A program made the position numbers and the translations under genes. The notes beneath the pieces are model-generated. The model was not told where the DNA came from, did no database searches, and saw nothing but the letters and a program-made list of their open reading frames with translations. Shown here piece by piece: positions 47,211 through 59,958 of a stretch of 64,000 nucleotides of DNA (position 1 is its first letter; every line of letters starts with the position of its first letter). Origin of the DNA: Rhodeus uyekii (lineage: Eukaryota; Chordata; Actinopteri; Cypriniformes; Acheilognathidae); the NCBI GenBank assembly GCA_037043235.1, contig JAWRVZ010000025.1, positions 860,001-924,000 of the forward strand, given 5' to 3'.

Positions 47211-49330
47211 ATATCTAATGTAAGACCTGGATTCATGAACCACCTCTGTGAGACAGTGTGTGTGTACTACTGAGGGTGCCAGCAGTATGTAAAGTGGATT
47301 TCTTTGGTCGGATATGTCAACCTGTCTTGAACTCCTAGTCCAATTACCAGTTCCTTTTCATCTTATTCTCACTCTGTTGCACACACTCATAAACTGCCTC
47401 TCTCGTACACGCTCTCTCTCTTTTTCCCTACAGTATCTACCACAGGTAGTGTGTGTGTGCACTCCAATCATTTAACTCTATCTAGTTCTTGCTGTGTAAG
47501 GCCAAATTCAGTAAAGAAACATTAAAAAGCATGATGGTACAAAACAAAGTATCCTTGCTGCCCATACCATAACAGAAACAATTTCAATTCGAATTTTAAA
47601 ATATGAGCAAGAGAACTGGTAAAATGTGATGAGACAGATAGAGAAATGCATTCCTTTGTTAATATTAAACTCTTGTTGGTTTATTGATTGATTTCTGTGT
47701 GTGTATCTGTCTGACAACATGCATATAGATATACAGACAAAATCTGCCAGCTCATTATAGCTTAGTGTGAAAAGACATTTAAAGAGCAGCACATCACTGC
47801 TGCATGTGTGTGTGTGAATATGTAGATGTTGGTGGATTTTGAAGGTGTTTTTGAGCTTGTTTGAGGCTAATGGTTTTTGGCTGATTGGCACCTGAGCTGG
47901 AGCATGCTAGGTCCTCTCCTCTCCACTCCAGCGCACTTTAATTCTGCTACACTATCCATCACAAAGCCCAATATGAGCCATGAGCATGTCCATCAATGCC
48001 AGGAGGATTGGATGCCTGCTTCCCTCCAGTGTGAAAAAAGAAAAAGGTATATTTTCTCTCAGATCAGAGACCACTTACTAGAAAACGGGTGGTTTTAATG
48101 AAGGCAACTGGCTTTAGAGGTCTTATTGGTGTTGACAAACATAGGCCATGTCAGTTGTATTACATTACAGAGTCAATTCATTACAAAAAAATTTGTTTCT
48201 GCAAGACAATCCAGTGGTAAAAGATTGTGCTATTTATTAATGTAAAAGCCTGAAACATATAGTTAGTGATTCAGTATTAGGCTGTCAACCAAGGCTGTGT
48301 TTCTCAAAAGCATTGTGTGCTCAAAAAGAAATGTAGAACAGGTCATGTCTCAGACATTTTAGCTTTGTAACTGTGGGTGTAATAACAGGTCATTAATATA
48401 AGGCAGATAATATATTGTTTCCAAACCACTGAAATTGTGTCTCGAATCAGAGAAACGTACAGCTTAACCCATAATGAGTGAGAAACACAGCAGCAGCTCA
48501 TGAATATTCAAACCAGCCTCCCAATTAAAACATACAAGCCCAGCAATAGAGAGAATATCAAAGACATGAAATTCCACTACATATTCATCAGCTGAATTTC
48601 TGATGCAAATCTTAACCTTCTCACAATAGCATCTTTATTTTAGAGTACAGAAATAGCTGTGATTTATAGTTGCGGTAGTCCCTTTCAGTATGGTCACATT
48701 TTGTTTGTTTGTTTGCTTTGCTTGCTTTTGTATATCGTGTTTATTAAAGTGTTTTATGAAGGTTTTTTATGGAACCTCATAATAAACTCACTATGCTGTT
48801 AAATGGACCTTGTGAACCTCAATACTGGTTCATAAGATAAAGAGAGTTAGTTGGATTTTACCTTTGCATGCAACACTATAGGGAGAGCTATCAGTGTGAA
48901 CAAAGCAACATAGAATTCAAGGCAATACATTCTAGAGTAAGAGTATAGGAGTAGATTATTGCAATTAATAAGATAACAAACACTACATACAGTATAGTAT
49001 AGCAGTAAGCATTGTTTTGGAATATTAGTTTAGGATAACATGTATAATGATAATAATAGCTCACTGCTACACACACATCATCATCGGTACTTACATATAT
49101 TACACTATCATACAGACACACACAATACATTTTCACAAAAACTTAAATTGACCTTCGTAGTATAATGGACCAATATTACCACAATGTATCTTTAGTCTTA
49201 GGTTACTAACAGTTTTTACAATTTTGAAAGAACAGAATTCCTTTCAAATACACTTAAATCATGTTAATATTACAAAATAAATCAAGATTTTGTAAAAGTG
49301 CATAAAATGGCCTCTTTAAAATATTAATTA

Positions 49331-49375
49331 GTAATTAGCAAAGACAGGAAAATCTAAGATGTTACAGCTCATAAC
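49331..49375. repeat. 45-bp dispersed repeat, copy 2
   Basis: Same orientation as copy 1, differing at about three positions. It lies just left of a Tc1-like element. Confidence 0.75.
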
Positions 49376-49414
49376 TCAAATTAAAACATGTTTTGTGTTA
49401 TTAGTGCAACAGGT

Positions 49415-50717
49415 CTAAAATCGTGGCTAAAGGTTTTGAGAATGACACAAATATTATTTTCAAAGTCTGCTGCTTCAGTGTTTTAAGATAGTATACTTTG
49501 TCAGTAGCATCTGACAAAAAATAAGTATAATATACTAATAATATACTAAGTATTATACTAAGTATAATTACAAGCATTTCATAAGTCTAAAAGGGTTTTA
49601 TTGACAATTACGGTGAGTTTATGCAAAGAGTCAATATTTTTAGCGTCGACCCTTCCTTTTCAAGACTTCTGTAATTCACACTGGCATGCTGTCAATCAAC
49701 TTCTGGATAAATCCTGACTGATGGCAGGCCATTATTGAATTATCAATGCTTGGAGGTTGTCAGAATTTGTGTTTCACTTTGTTTACTTTTGTCCACCCAC
49801 CTCTTGAGGATTTTCAATGGGAGTTCTCAGTAGGATTAAGGTTTAATGAGTTTCCTGGCCAAAATGTCAATGTTTTGTTAATAAAGCCACTTAATTATCA
49901 CTTTTGCCTTATAAAAAGGTGCTCCATCATGCTGAAAAACACATTGTCTGTCAACAAACTGCTCTTGGATAGTTGGGAGAAGTTGCTACTGGAGGATGTT
50001 TTTGTATCATTCTTTATTCATAGCTGTGTTCTTTGGCAAAATTATTTGTGAGCCCAATCATTTTACTGTTGGCATGACACAGTACTGATGGCAGCACTCA
50101 CCTTTTCTTCTTCGGAAAAAGTTTTTTTCCACATGCCTCAAACAATCTTAAAGAATATTTTACGTCTTTCCTCCAGGCCTCAGCAGTCCAATGCCTGTAC
50201 CTTTCACAGAATACTCTGAATTGTCTGTCCCTGATGTTTTTCCTGGAGAGAAGTGGCTTCTTTTTTGCCCTTTTTGACACCAGGCCATCCTCTAAAAGCC
50301 TTTGCCTCACTGTGCACACAGATGCACACACACATCTGCCTGCTGCCATTCCTGAGAAAGCTCTGAACTGGGGGTTTTCGATCCTGCAGTTGAATCAACT
50401 TTAGGAGACTGTCCTGGCACTTGCTGAACTTTCTTGGGTGGGCTGAAGCCACTTGATGATCCAATAAATGGCTGATTATGTGCAATATTAATAGCAGCAA
50501 TATCCTTGCCTGTAAATCCCTTTTTGTGGAAAGCAATGATGAATGCACGTGTTTCCTCGCAGGTAACCATGGTTAACAGAGGAAGAACAATGATTTAAAA
50601 CACCATCCTCCTTTTAAAGCATCCAGTCAGCATGGCACAGTGATCTCTAACCTTGTCCTCTTCAACACTCTAATATTAATATTTGCGTCATTCTCAAAAT
50701 CTTTGGCCACTACTTTA
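49415..50717 (-). mobile_element. Degenerate Tc1-like transposon (third subfamily)
   Basis: Inverted ends: GGTTTTGAGAATGACACAAA at the left and, reading in from the right, GATTTTGAGAATGACGCAAA. Length 1.3 kb. Transposase remnants are on the minus strand. Stops and frameshifts throughout. Confidence 0.85.
50098..50570 (-). pseudogene. Tc1-like transposase remnant, N-terminal half
   Basis: Two overlapping minus-strand frames. 50570-50307 starts MVTCEETRAFIIAFHKKGFT, the start of the helix-turn-helix region. 50349-50098 reads CTVRQRLLEDGL, KKPLLSRKNIRDRQFRVF and YRHWTAEAWRKDVKYS, matching the (T)VRRRL...KPLLSxKNxxxRLxF...HW...WxxVxxS segment of Tc1 transposases. The first catalytic Asp normally follows 'VxFSDE'; here that point is lost (VKYSLRLF). 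The C-terminal catalytic part (49415-50097) is too decayed to read. Confidence 0.8.
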
Positions 50718-53574
50718 GAATGCAGCTCATTATGAGACATTCAGTACCATGGACAGCACATTGCCTCATTTGTTCATGAACATTTCAAAACAGCTAAAAT
50801 GTTTCAGATTTTAATGGATTGACCCGTTTAAAGATCCATTTCATCAAAGACTCACAGAAATGTACACAAAAGAAAAGAAAAGAAAACAAGGTTTACAAGG
50901 TTATTAAAACTGCCACTTCAAAAAGGTTTTCGTTTTGGCATCTGCTTTGCACAATAGAAATGTCTTGCATCTAATCGCATAGAACAAGCTTGCTGATTTC
51001 CCATGCAAAATTCTTGAAGAAAGATCTATTCATCACAAGTTATGAAAGACTAATAGGCATGAAGATCAATCAACTCATGAAAGAAAGTAAGAAAGAGAGA
51101 GTTCATTACACAAAAATCTGCTATGTTCAACGTCATTAAAAATTCATATTCACATCTTGATATTCATGATTCTATAAAAAAAACAGCCCTCAATGGAGTC
51201 TCACTCTTAGCCTTTGCACCTGCAGACAGTCTACAGCTCTCTCTCTCTCACACACACACACACGCCTTCCCCTGAGCCAGTAGAAGAAATTAGTTTCACT
51301 GTCTTTATCCTAAAGCTTTCAGTTCCAGAACGGCTGATTGCGGTTTCAGAGGCAGTTAAAGTAGACAGTGGGGAGACGCGCTGACAGAGTGCACACGGGT
51401 CTACAGTTAGTGAGGGCTTATTAAAATAAACTGCAGATTCATTTACTTCTCTTTTAGCAGCCAATTTACTGCCTTTGTTTGTGAGGAAGAAAAGGAGGTG
51501 TACAGGAAGAGTGCAGCTAACCTTCATTTGCATGTGGGTGTTTCTTCAATTATGGGCTCTTTTGCCCTTCTAAACCTTCTGTGCCTTCTTAAAACACATT
51601 TCACACTCTCTCTTGTGTATTTAATTTATAACAATGTCCAACACTATGCATACATACTCTACGTGAAAGGCGAACACTCTCATTCTGAAACATCACAGAC
51701 AGTGTTGCTTTCTACTAAAACTAATTATAAATAATTTTCATTTATTGGATTGAAGTAGAGATAAAATAAAAAATAAATATATTGTGCAAACTAAAACTGA
51801 AGTAACAATACCATTATAATAAATAATAGTAAAAATGAAAAAGAAATATAAATAAATAAATTACAAATTCATAATTTAAATGTTATTGTGTGTTTTTATA
51901 ATATTTTTTATATTATGTTTTTTTATTGCGTTACTCATATTTACCTTTCTCTTTATACATAACATGTCTTATTTACAGCATATTCTTTACTGACACTAAC
52001 TGAGGGAAAAATAGCTTATTATATGCAAAATTGTTTGGTGTGAAGTGATGCAAATGCCGTAATGTCTGAAAAATAGATATGAATAACTTCTCAAAATACA
52101 TACTTAAATGGTTATTTTTTGTTTAGAATTTTATTGCTTTAAGTGCATCTTTGTATACCATTTTTTTTTATTTTGTAATGTTTCTTAATATCTTAAGACT
52201 GAAACACAATCAAATCTATACACAAATGTGATTTTACACAAAAATAAATGAAGAATAAAAAAATAAAATAAATTCCAAGAATGTGACCTACTTTTTTTTT
52301 TCTTTTTTTTTTAAGTTAGGAAAAAATACATAGACAAAAGAGCTCTTAGTTGAAGAAACACTTATATAAAGACTCAAAATCCAATCCTATTCATTAGATA
52401 TTCTGCATTTTTTCTTCATAATTTTTGCATGTATAATCCCTTTTCTTACAGAAATCTGATCATTAACTGATTGTATATGGAGATAGATACATTCCTTTGT
52501 CTTGTTCTGTCTTTCTCTTCATGTTATTATGACTGCTCTCTATCTTTATAGAGATACATCTTTTAGCTGCTCTGGGTAATTCAATATGCCTCTGCTTGAT
52601 TGGATTACAAGCCCGACATTCATGTCCGTGCCCTTGCAGCCCAACAGGTCCATCCGTGCACGCACAATGCATATGTACTAATCTACAAATACTGCACATT
52701 TTAGCCATCCAGACAGCCAACCAACCAACCCAAAACAAAAACAAAAACTTGGTACATGTTAGCTTATATCATATTTTTGACGTGGTTAAAAGTAAGGTTC
52801 GATTTGTTGCCCTACTGTTTGTTGCTTCAAACAATTTTCATAGGACAGAAAATATCATTAAAAAATGGGGTTTGTGAATTAGACTTAACACAGGATTGTG
52901 CAACATTGTGAAACCTTGAGTGCAAAATCAAAACAATATATTCTGAAAAATTATTAATCAGCAAAGGGACACGGTGAAGCGAAACACAATGTACATCCAT
53001 TACACCCCCCATTCTCACTCCTCTCTCACACATCCCCCTCCTCCCTCCTCTCTCTTTGATGTTTTCTCACAATGCCCTGATGAGATGCGAATTGATGCGC
53101 TGATTTGAGATGGGCCTTCCAGTAATTCCCCTCTCTATTCATCTGACTATTACAGCCATAGTAGCGGCTGTCAGACCTGCTGCAACCACTCACAAGAGGA
53201 AATGGGACTGAGTTTGTGGATGAGCCAAAAAACAAAAACAATTAAAATGATGCAATCAAACAAATATTGTTTCAGTTACGGGAGCACCTTTAATGTGGTG
53301 ATTTCAATGATTACATTTGACATGTTAGAGCCAGTTTAATCTCCAAAGTATTTTCAACCCTTTCAGATACAATTTATGACTAATCATTTTATTAAAAAAG
53401 TTTGGACATTTGATTTGATAAGCAACGACTGATTTGATGTTAAAAAGGTTTTATTTTGTTACATTTTGGATGTGAAATGAGATTGGATGAGACAAAGTCA
53501 AAGCTGCTAGCAAATATAAAGGTGACATCAATTTTATCTTTAAATATTTATGTGTGGACCATTTAAACAGTTAG
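50718..53574. other. Non-coding DNA, no gene seen
   Basis: Very AT-rich at 51730-52420. Small CT/CA tract at 51237-51263. 53040-53240 is a repeat-free block of higher complexity. No coding frame supported. Confidence 0.5.
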
Positions 53575-53576
53575 TA

Positions 53577-54532
53577 CAGTGATGTGAAAAAGTGTTTAAC
53601 CCCTTCCTGATTTTTTTTTTTGTTGCATGTTTGTCTCACTTAAATGTTTCAGATCATAAAAAACTTAAATATTAGTCAAAGATAACACAATTAAACACAA
53701 AATGCAGTTTTTAAATTAAGTTTAAAAGGGAAAAATCCAAACCTACATGGCTCTGTGTGAAAAAGTTCTTGCCTCAACTGTTAAAAAAAACTTAAATGTG
53801 GTTTATTACACCTGAGTTTAATTTCTCAAGCTACACCAAGGCCTAATTAATGTCACTGTTCTCAATCAAGAAATCACTTAAATAGGACCTGCCTGACATA
53901 CTGAAGTAGGCCAAAATCCATCATGCTTCAAAAGCTAGACATCATGTCAAGATCCAAAGAAATTCAGGAACAAATGAGAATGAAATTAATTGAGATCTAT
54001 CAGTCTGGAAAGGTTATAAAGCAATTTCTAGAGCTTTGGGACTCCGGCGAACCACTGAGAGCCATTATCCACAAATGGCAAAAAACATGGACTAGTGGTG
54101 AACTTTCCCTGGAGTGGCTGGCCGACAAAATTTACCCCAAGAACACAGTGACGACACATCCAAGAGGTCACAAAAGACCCCACAACAACATCCAAAGAAC
54201 TGCAGGCTTCAATTCCCTCAGTTAAGGTTGGTGTTCATGACTCCACCACAAGATAGAGACTAGGCAAATATGGTCTGCATGGCAGAGTTCCAAGACGAAA
54301 ACCACTGCTGAGCAAAAAGAACATTAAGACTTGTCTCATTTTATCCAGAAAAAATCTTGATGATCCCCAAGACTGTTGAGAAAATACTTGAGGCAAACTG
54401 TAATACTCGAGACAAAATTTGAACATTTTGGAAGTTGCGTGTCCCATTACATCTGGCGTAAAAGTATTAAAGTAACACTGCATGTCATTAAAAAGAACAT
54501 CATACCAACAGTAAAATAAGGTGGTGGTAGTG
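53577..54532 (+). mobile_element. Tc1-like transposon, right-truncated copy
   Basis: Left terminal repeat CAGTGATGTGAAAAAGTGTT preceded by TA (53575-53576). The transposase start is at 53944 (MSRSKEIQEQM, IEIYQSGK). Matches to the 30.5-kb copy run to GGTGGTGGTAGTG (about 54525), then stop. The right terminal repeat is absent. Confidence 0.85.
53944..54225 (+). pseudogene. Tc1 transposase N-terminal remnant
   Basis: ATG at 53944 in the usual Tc1 start context. MSRSKEIQEQMRMKLIEIYQ, then ALIIHKWQK-like DNA-binding sequence, then a frameshifted stretch ending at 54225. Decayed transposase sequence continues to 54532 in other frames. The catalytic domain is truncated. Confidence 0.8.
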
Positions 54533-55551
54533 TGATCAGTCCTATTTCAAGATATAAATGATTGTGAGCTTGTGTTAGAAGAAATAATAGAATGTCTAAA
54601 CAGTATGTACCCTTATACAAATCTTCATGTTCTTTTTGTGTAGTACAGTAATGACTCTTCCTAGTAAATTTTGACCTACTGTTAAAATCAGTATATAAAA
54701 AAACTCAGTCACACACAAGAGTATTAACCTAAAGACAAAACTGACATTTTTGTATAGTATAGAAAATCAACAAATTGTTTCAGTTTTTTCAAACACGGTA
54801 TAGAGTATCGGTTTTCCAGCAAACAATTGTGACAATGTAACTGACAGATTAGAGAATGTTAAAATTCTTTCGAAAAATGTGACAAAGCGATTGACAAAAA
54901 TCTAAATTAAATGAACAATTACTGACAGACAGATTGAACAATAAACATAACCATACAAGAATGTTAGATAGACAGACCAGCCCTCCAGGTTTGCATCACT
55001 CCTATTAGTACGATCCATTCTTCTACATCCACGTACATCCCCACAATATCCGCAGAAGAGTCTTGGGACCTCTCTCTTAACTAATGCTTTGACGGCTCCT
55101 CTCAGTCTCAGTGAAAGAGAGAACAATGGCTTTAATCCACTGTGTTTCACAATCAAATTCTCACTGTCTTTCCTCTCTGTGTGTTTAGTGCTTGTCTTCG
55201 AAAGTTCATCACTGCTGAACTTAATTTGAATTTGTGTAACACTTCTTTCACTCAAAACGACATGGTTCTGATATTTATCCAGCAATGAGCTCAATATTAG
55301 GTTCGGAGTGGTGCTTCTGTGGAAAAAGAGATGGTTTCATAATGAAGAGTGGCTCTGGGGAAGGTTTAGGCAAAGCTGCTGACTTACATTGGCAATGCTT
55401 TATTAAAGTATCGCATTCCATTTTCGCTTTGCCTTTCTCACACACACATATTGCCTCAGCATTTCTCTTGCTTGAAGAATTTACAAAAAAATAATGACAA
55501 CAATAGTGATAAAAAAAACTTTATTTTTTGCATCTTGGATACACGTGAACC
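54533..55551. other. Non-coding DNA, no gene seen
   Basis: The 130-codon minus frame 54902-55294 has no signal, domain or repeat similarity I recognise. Nothing else supported. Confidence 0.5.
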
Positions 55552-55696
<145 letters not shown>

Positions 55697-56109
55697 GTAT
55701 AATTCAAGGCAAGTTATTTCAAACAAATTTCATGAATTATTCATTCATAAATATTATTTTTCGAGGAGTTGCACCAAGTTACAACCCAAACTAACTTGTA
55801 AGTCTGGTCATAAAAAGTTCACATTTATCTGGTGTTTTAAGAGATTTACAGACCTTCACACATAGTCATGAGGTTCTGCAGGGCTTCCCTTAATGGTTTT
55901 ATTAGCTCTTGGTTGTAACACATGATCCTTTTAAATAACTTACTCCATTTAATAATGTTCCCTTTCTTGGGAACCTGAAGCACTGGGAAATCGATCGTTT
56001 TCATCCCCCCCCCCCAAAAAAAAACATTGTTTTGAGGACCATCCTCACTGACGAAAAGATTCAGAGCAATAGGTACTGACACAGAGTACGCCAAACCTCC
56101 CATAGGCAA

Positions 56110-56440
56110 TTTTCCCCAGCTGCCGCTCCTGAGTCGGATTGCTCTGGAGGACTCGCCGCCTCCGAAGAGGGTCCTAGAGCCTTCAACCTAGGCATTCTCC
56201 AAGAATTCGGGCCCTGTGGTGGATGCTCTTCAAGTACCAGAGACTAGCCTTGAGAGACTGGTACACTCTCTCGAGGAAAGGGCCATAGAACATGTTTCCC
56301 TCTCGGGTAGAGATCACATTGGCGATCCTCCTCAACTGCTGCCCCCGAGTTGGGTTGCTCTGGGGAGTCGCCCTCTCCTAGAGGATTTTAGCAGGTTCTA
56401 GACTCTAGGACTTGTAACTGATACTCCTTGTTGACGCATA
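56110..56440 (+). pseudogene. DIRS pre-RT linker remnant
   Basis: The frame from 56216 reads LQVPETSLERLVHSLEERAI. The minus-strand DIRS at 8.7-9.0 kb has QEIPETSLERPVPL at the corresponding point. Imperfect internal duplication is visible (AGTCGGATTGCTCTGG at 56132 and AGTTGGGTTGCTCTGG at 56348), matching the tandem-duplication habit of the 6.6-kb element. Confidence 0.6.
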
Positions 56441-56450
56441 TGCTATAGAC

Positions 56451-57048
56451 CAGGGGTGCTCACAATTTTTCAGCATGGGAGCTACTTTTGAAATGACCAA
56501 GTCAAAATGAACTACCCATTATATTTATTGAGAAATATATATATAGTCCGAAAATGCTGCTCCACATTTCCCTTCTTTGGTACTGCGACGGTAGACTGGC
56601 AGACGAGACAAACGCACTTTGATAATGTCATCGTGAAAAAAAAGTCCTCCTCCCATTCCGTATGAAAGTGATACGTTTTTTCTTCTTACTTGGTCCAGCT
56701 CCCCCACTCATTTATACCCTATCTTACGTTTAAGAGGAAAAAACCGAGCGAAAAATTAGGATGTAACTAACGACTAGCTTGTTAGCTTTGCAACGCTCAG
56801 GGGCGTTGTTTGTTTGAGCACAGTGACCTAATTGTACGGAAAAAATCAGATGTCATCTGACTGGCTGTCCTGTGTATCAATCAAGTGACGGGATGGCTGA
56901 TACGCTGACGTCTAGTTTTTATTCAAAACAACTCAACTTTATTTGTATCGTCAGTTCATGACAATGTCACCTCACCTTGTCATGCGATCTACCAATAGTA
57001 CCTTGGAGATTGACTGGTAGACCGCGATCGACGTATTGAGCACCCCTG
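56451..57048. mobile_element. hAT-type MITE with perfect 8-bp target duplication
   Basis: Terminal inverted repeats CAGGGGTGCTCA and TGAGCACCCCTG, flanked on both sides by CTATAGAC (56443-56450 and 57049-57056). An 8-bp duplication and CAGGGGTG ends are typical of hAT (Charlie-like) elements. The 598-bp interior has no transposase; the minus frame 56525-56707 is unrecognisable. Confidence 0.93.
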
Positions 57049-57367
57049 CTATAGACGGATACACCCTTACGGTTTGGGAGTGGTCCTGAGGGGTCACTCC
57101 CTCATAACACGACCTTGAGAAGCTGTTTGCCTTATGATAATCGCTGGTTGCGTATCTACACCTACCCGAGGTTTCCCAATGGGTTCTGCAAGGCAGAGCA
57201 AGGGGCCATTAACTTGTCCATAATCCGGCAACACAGTGGTGGTCGCCTGTCATATGGGATTAGGCGTCCTGCCGAGGAAGGAAAAATTGGGGAACTTGCC
57301 GCGGTTCTCTACAGTATCCCCTTATTTCTTTCAGACCTTGTTTTGGACTGGATACTAGGTTTGGGAC

Positions 57368-57992
57368 GTGGCTGAGGCGTTACCCGTCCTTTATCGCCCT
57401 GCTCCCGGGAGTTCTGGAGAGAGTGCGTATCTCTGTGCTTGGCCTCCAAGGGGGCCTAGCGCATTTTTTCCGATCTCTCAACCAAGGTTGCTGAGACCAC
57501 TCTCCTCTCCAAAGCCACCACCACGAGAAAACTTTACACCCCTATGTCGTGCTGTTTCCTGCAAAACACTTCACTACAGGGTTCTCTCCTCCCACCCGGG
57601 AGGTTTATTTGGCTGCCTTGCTTACCACATACCTCCAGGTGACTCATTCTCGGTACTTGTTTCCTTCGTGGCTTGAGGCTTCTGTCCTCTCCCCCCTTGG
57701 TGATCATGGCCAGGATTTAAGAAAATCTCATTGCAGTGTGAGCACTGGATCCCTATGTTCACTAGGTCTCCCTGTGGTATAGAACTAACCAGTTGTTCTT
57801 CTGCAGTCAAAATTCCTTCTCCATGAGGGTCCATACCCACTCCACTAGGAGCGTAGCTGCCTCTATGGCCTTCTTAAAGAGGTCTCCCTTGCTTATGCTT
57901 GTGCTGCGGCAAGCTGGTCATCCCCGCACACATTCCACAGGTTCTACCAGCTTGACCTCTACTCTGCTCCAGGTATGAGGATGCTCTCATAG
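57368..57992 (+). pseudogene. DIRS tyrosine recombinase remnant with intact HxxR and Tyr motifs
   Basis: The recombinase start is recognisable near 57476 as DLSTKVAETTLLSKATTTRK. The C-terminal part has HTHSTRSVAASMAFLKRSP with the catalytic HxxR (His codon 57838-57840, Arg 57847-57849). Then, after one frameshift, ASWSSPHTFHRFYQLDLYSA with the expected catalytic Tyr (TAC, 57945-57947) and a stop at 57990-57992. The middle has stops and deletions. It is non-functional but keeps more of the active site than the 6.6-kb copy. Confidence 0.85.
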
Positions 57993-58069
57993 TGAGCTTT
58001 AAAACACCTGTGGCCGCCGTCACTGAGGTGGCATTGGCATATCATTACACTAGCTCGAGTTGCCATGAA

Positions 58070-58372
58070 AGGGAACATCTGGTGTTACATTTGTGACCTT
58101 AGTTCCCTAAAGGGGAACGAGACCCTGCGTCATTTGCCTCCACTACTTACGACTTCGGTCTTGCATCGGACACTCTATGAGTTGCTGCTTCCGGTTTTAT
58201 GGTCCTGGATCATGATGTCACCAACCCCCAATGATTGTTCCACAATCGCAATCGATTTTACAGTGCTTCACGAGATTACATGCCAAGGCATTCCCCTAGC
58301 GTTCCCCTAACATTTTGACGCAACATCTCTTTCCCCCATAGGGAACTAAGGTTACATATGTAAGCTGACATG
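58070..58372. repeat. DIRS terminal repeat with its own inverted ends
   Basis: Begins GGTGTTACATTTGTGACCTT, AGTTCCCTAAAGGGGAACGAG and ACCCTGCGTCA; ends TGACGCAACATCTCT and ATAGGGAACTAAGGTTACAT. About 300 bp, so the first and last ~45 bases are inverted copies. Internal phrases CTTCCGGTTTTATGGTC, ATGATGTCACC and AGTGCTTCACGAGA recur at 23.4 kb. Confidence 0.85.
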
Positions 58373-59664
58373 TTTTTTTTTGCAAAAGTATGATATCAAG
58401 AAATTTGTATCACCCTTGTATCACAATTTTAACTCAGGAATTAAAAACGTGCTCACCATAGAACAGGTGTATTCAAGTCAAGTATGCATAAATTGTATTT
58501 TAAATGCTCAATAAACTAAAAGACCAAGGAAAAAAGAACACCATGTTAGTGACACATAAGCAGTAAACCTGGTGTATTAGCAGAAAATGAGGTCTATAAC
58601 TCCAGAATGTGATCATTAGATTCATGTTACTCCTCACAGCATTCCGAGCCCCATGTGAGACCATTAGTGAAAACATGATAGAGAGGTGTGAAGAGAAAAA
58701 AAGTGAAGATGAACAAACATGTCCCATGATTTCCACCTTAGCAACTGGGGATGGATCCACAACAACTTTAAGTAATGATGCTCGCACCACATCACGGAGA
58801 ACAAAAAACACCATGACAACAGACATTTGCTATTGATCGATAAAATCCAGCAAATGAGGCTGGACACACAAGACATAGCCACATAGAGTACACACAGTTT
58901 ACTACGATATAAGTACATGCTGAGCTCTTTTTCAAGGCTGCAACAAAAATTACTGCCAGTATCTTATCAATCACATTATCTTTATCTGATTATCTCAACT
59001 TCTGTTCGACTGGAGAAAAAAATATTTAAATCACACTCATAAAGCCTTTTAAAATTCAGGGTATGCAGCTTTTAATTTGATACTAGCTGTAGATGTACAG
59101 TCCTTTCAATATGTCATACTCTCGACAAGAGCACAACCCACCCAACTAGATTCTATTTACACTAAGTGAAAATAGCAATAGAGTCTATTTGCACTGTAAA
59201 AATAAAATCATTACTATTTTTACCACAGTGTTGTACATTAAACGGTATGCAATAATAACAGTGTAAAGGATTATGTTCTCAAAATTATTAAATGTATGTT
59301 GACTTATTGGGACAATAAAACTTTGTACACCTACCTATAACCGAGAAGCACTTTATTTTAAAACGCGAACATTTTTATTTCCACTTTTCAACTATTTTCT
59401 TCATTTTTATTGAAAATAAATGCCTTTCCAATCTGATATGCAATGGGAAAAGGGAGTAGAGAGAACTCAATTTCAATGAAAATATATTCTGCCTCACACT
59501 TTATCCCGATGACACTGCTACTGTTGACAATTCACAATTCTGCCTAATTTTGTCTGGGCCGACCAGACGCCTGTGGGCAGGGTTATGTAAATAGCTTTTA
59601 CCATAAAGGCAAGCTATCGACACTTATATAAATGAACACTCACAATTGGAAACCCCAAGAACGC
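58373..59664. other. Non-coding DNA, no gene seen
   Basis: Several overlapping frames on both strands at 58500-58974, none recognisable. AT-rich. Confidence 0.5.
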
Positions 59665-59958
59665 CTCTGGTTACGTATCTAACCATAGTTTCCTGAAAGG
59701 GAACGAGATGTTGCGTCAAAATGCTATGGGAATGCTTTGCAATATCATCTCATGAAGCACTATCAAATCGATCAAGTGTGAGTGCATATTGCAGGCTGGT
59801 GACGTCATGAACCAGGATGATAAAGGGCACTGGAAACCGGAAGCGGTAGCTTGAACAAATGCCTGAAGTAAGCCCAGCAGACGCAAAGAGCTGAGGCAAA
59901 AGACACAGCATCTTGTTCCCTCTTCAGGGAACTATGTTTACATTTGTAACTTGATATG
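59665..59958. repeat. DIRS terminal repeat
   Basis: Same arrangement as 58070-58372 in the opposite orientation: inverted ends about 45 bases long around a core with CATGAAGCACT, GTGACGTCATGAACCAGGAT and GGAAACCGGAAGC. Confidence 0.85.

Larger units (their letters stand above)
46948..49414. other. Non-coding DNA with a short dispersed repeat
   Basis: No gene supported. Frames 47508-47891 (minus) and 47877-48098 (plus) lack recognisable domains. A 45-bp sequence at 47166-47210 recurs at 49331-49375. Confidence 0.5.
56000..58372 (+). mobile_element. Plus-strand DIRS fragment interrupted by a hAT-type MITE
   Basis: Order on the plus strand: a C-run/A-run like that in the 23.2-kb gag remnant (56007-56030), pre-RT linker (56110-56440), MITE insertion (56451-57048), RNase H end and recombinase (57057-57992), terminal repeat (58070-58372). 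RT palm and most of RNase H are deleted. The left terminal repeat and gag are largely missing, and the left boundary is uncertain. Confidence 0.75.

Noticed and set aside
54902..55294. 130-codon minus-strand frame
   Set aside because: No signal peptide, domain, repeat similarity or plausible gene signals; length is within chance for this window.
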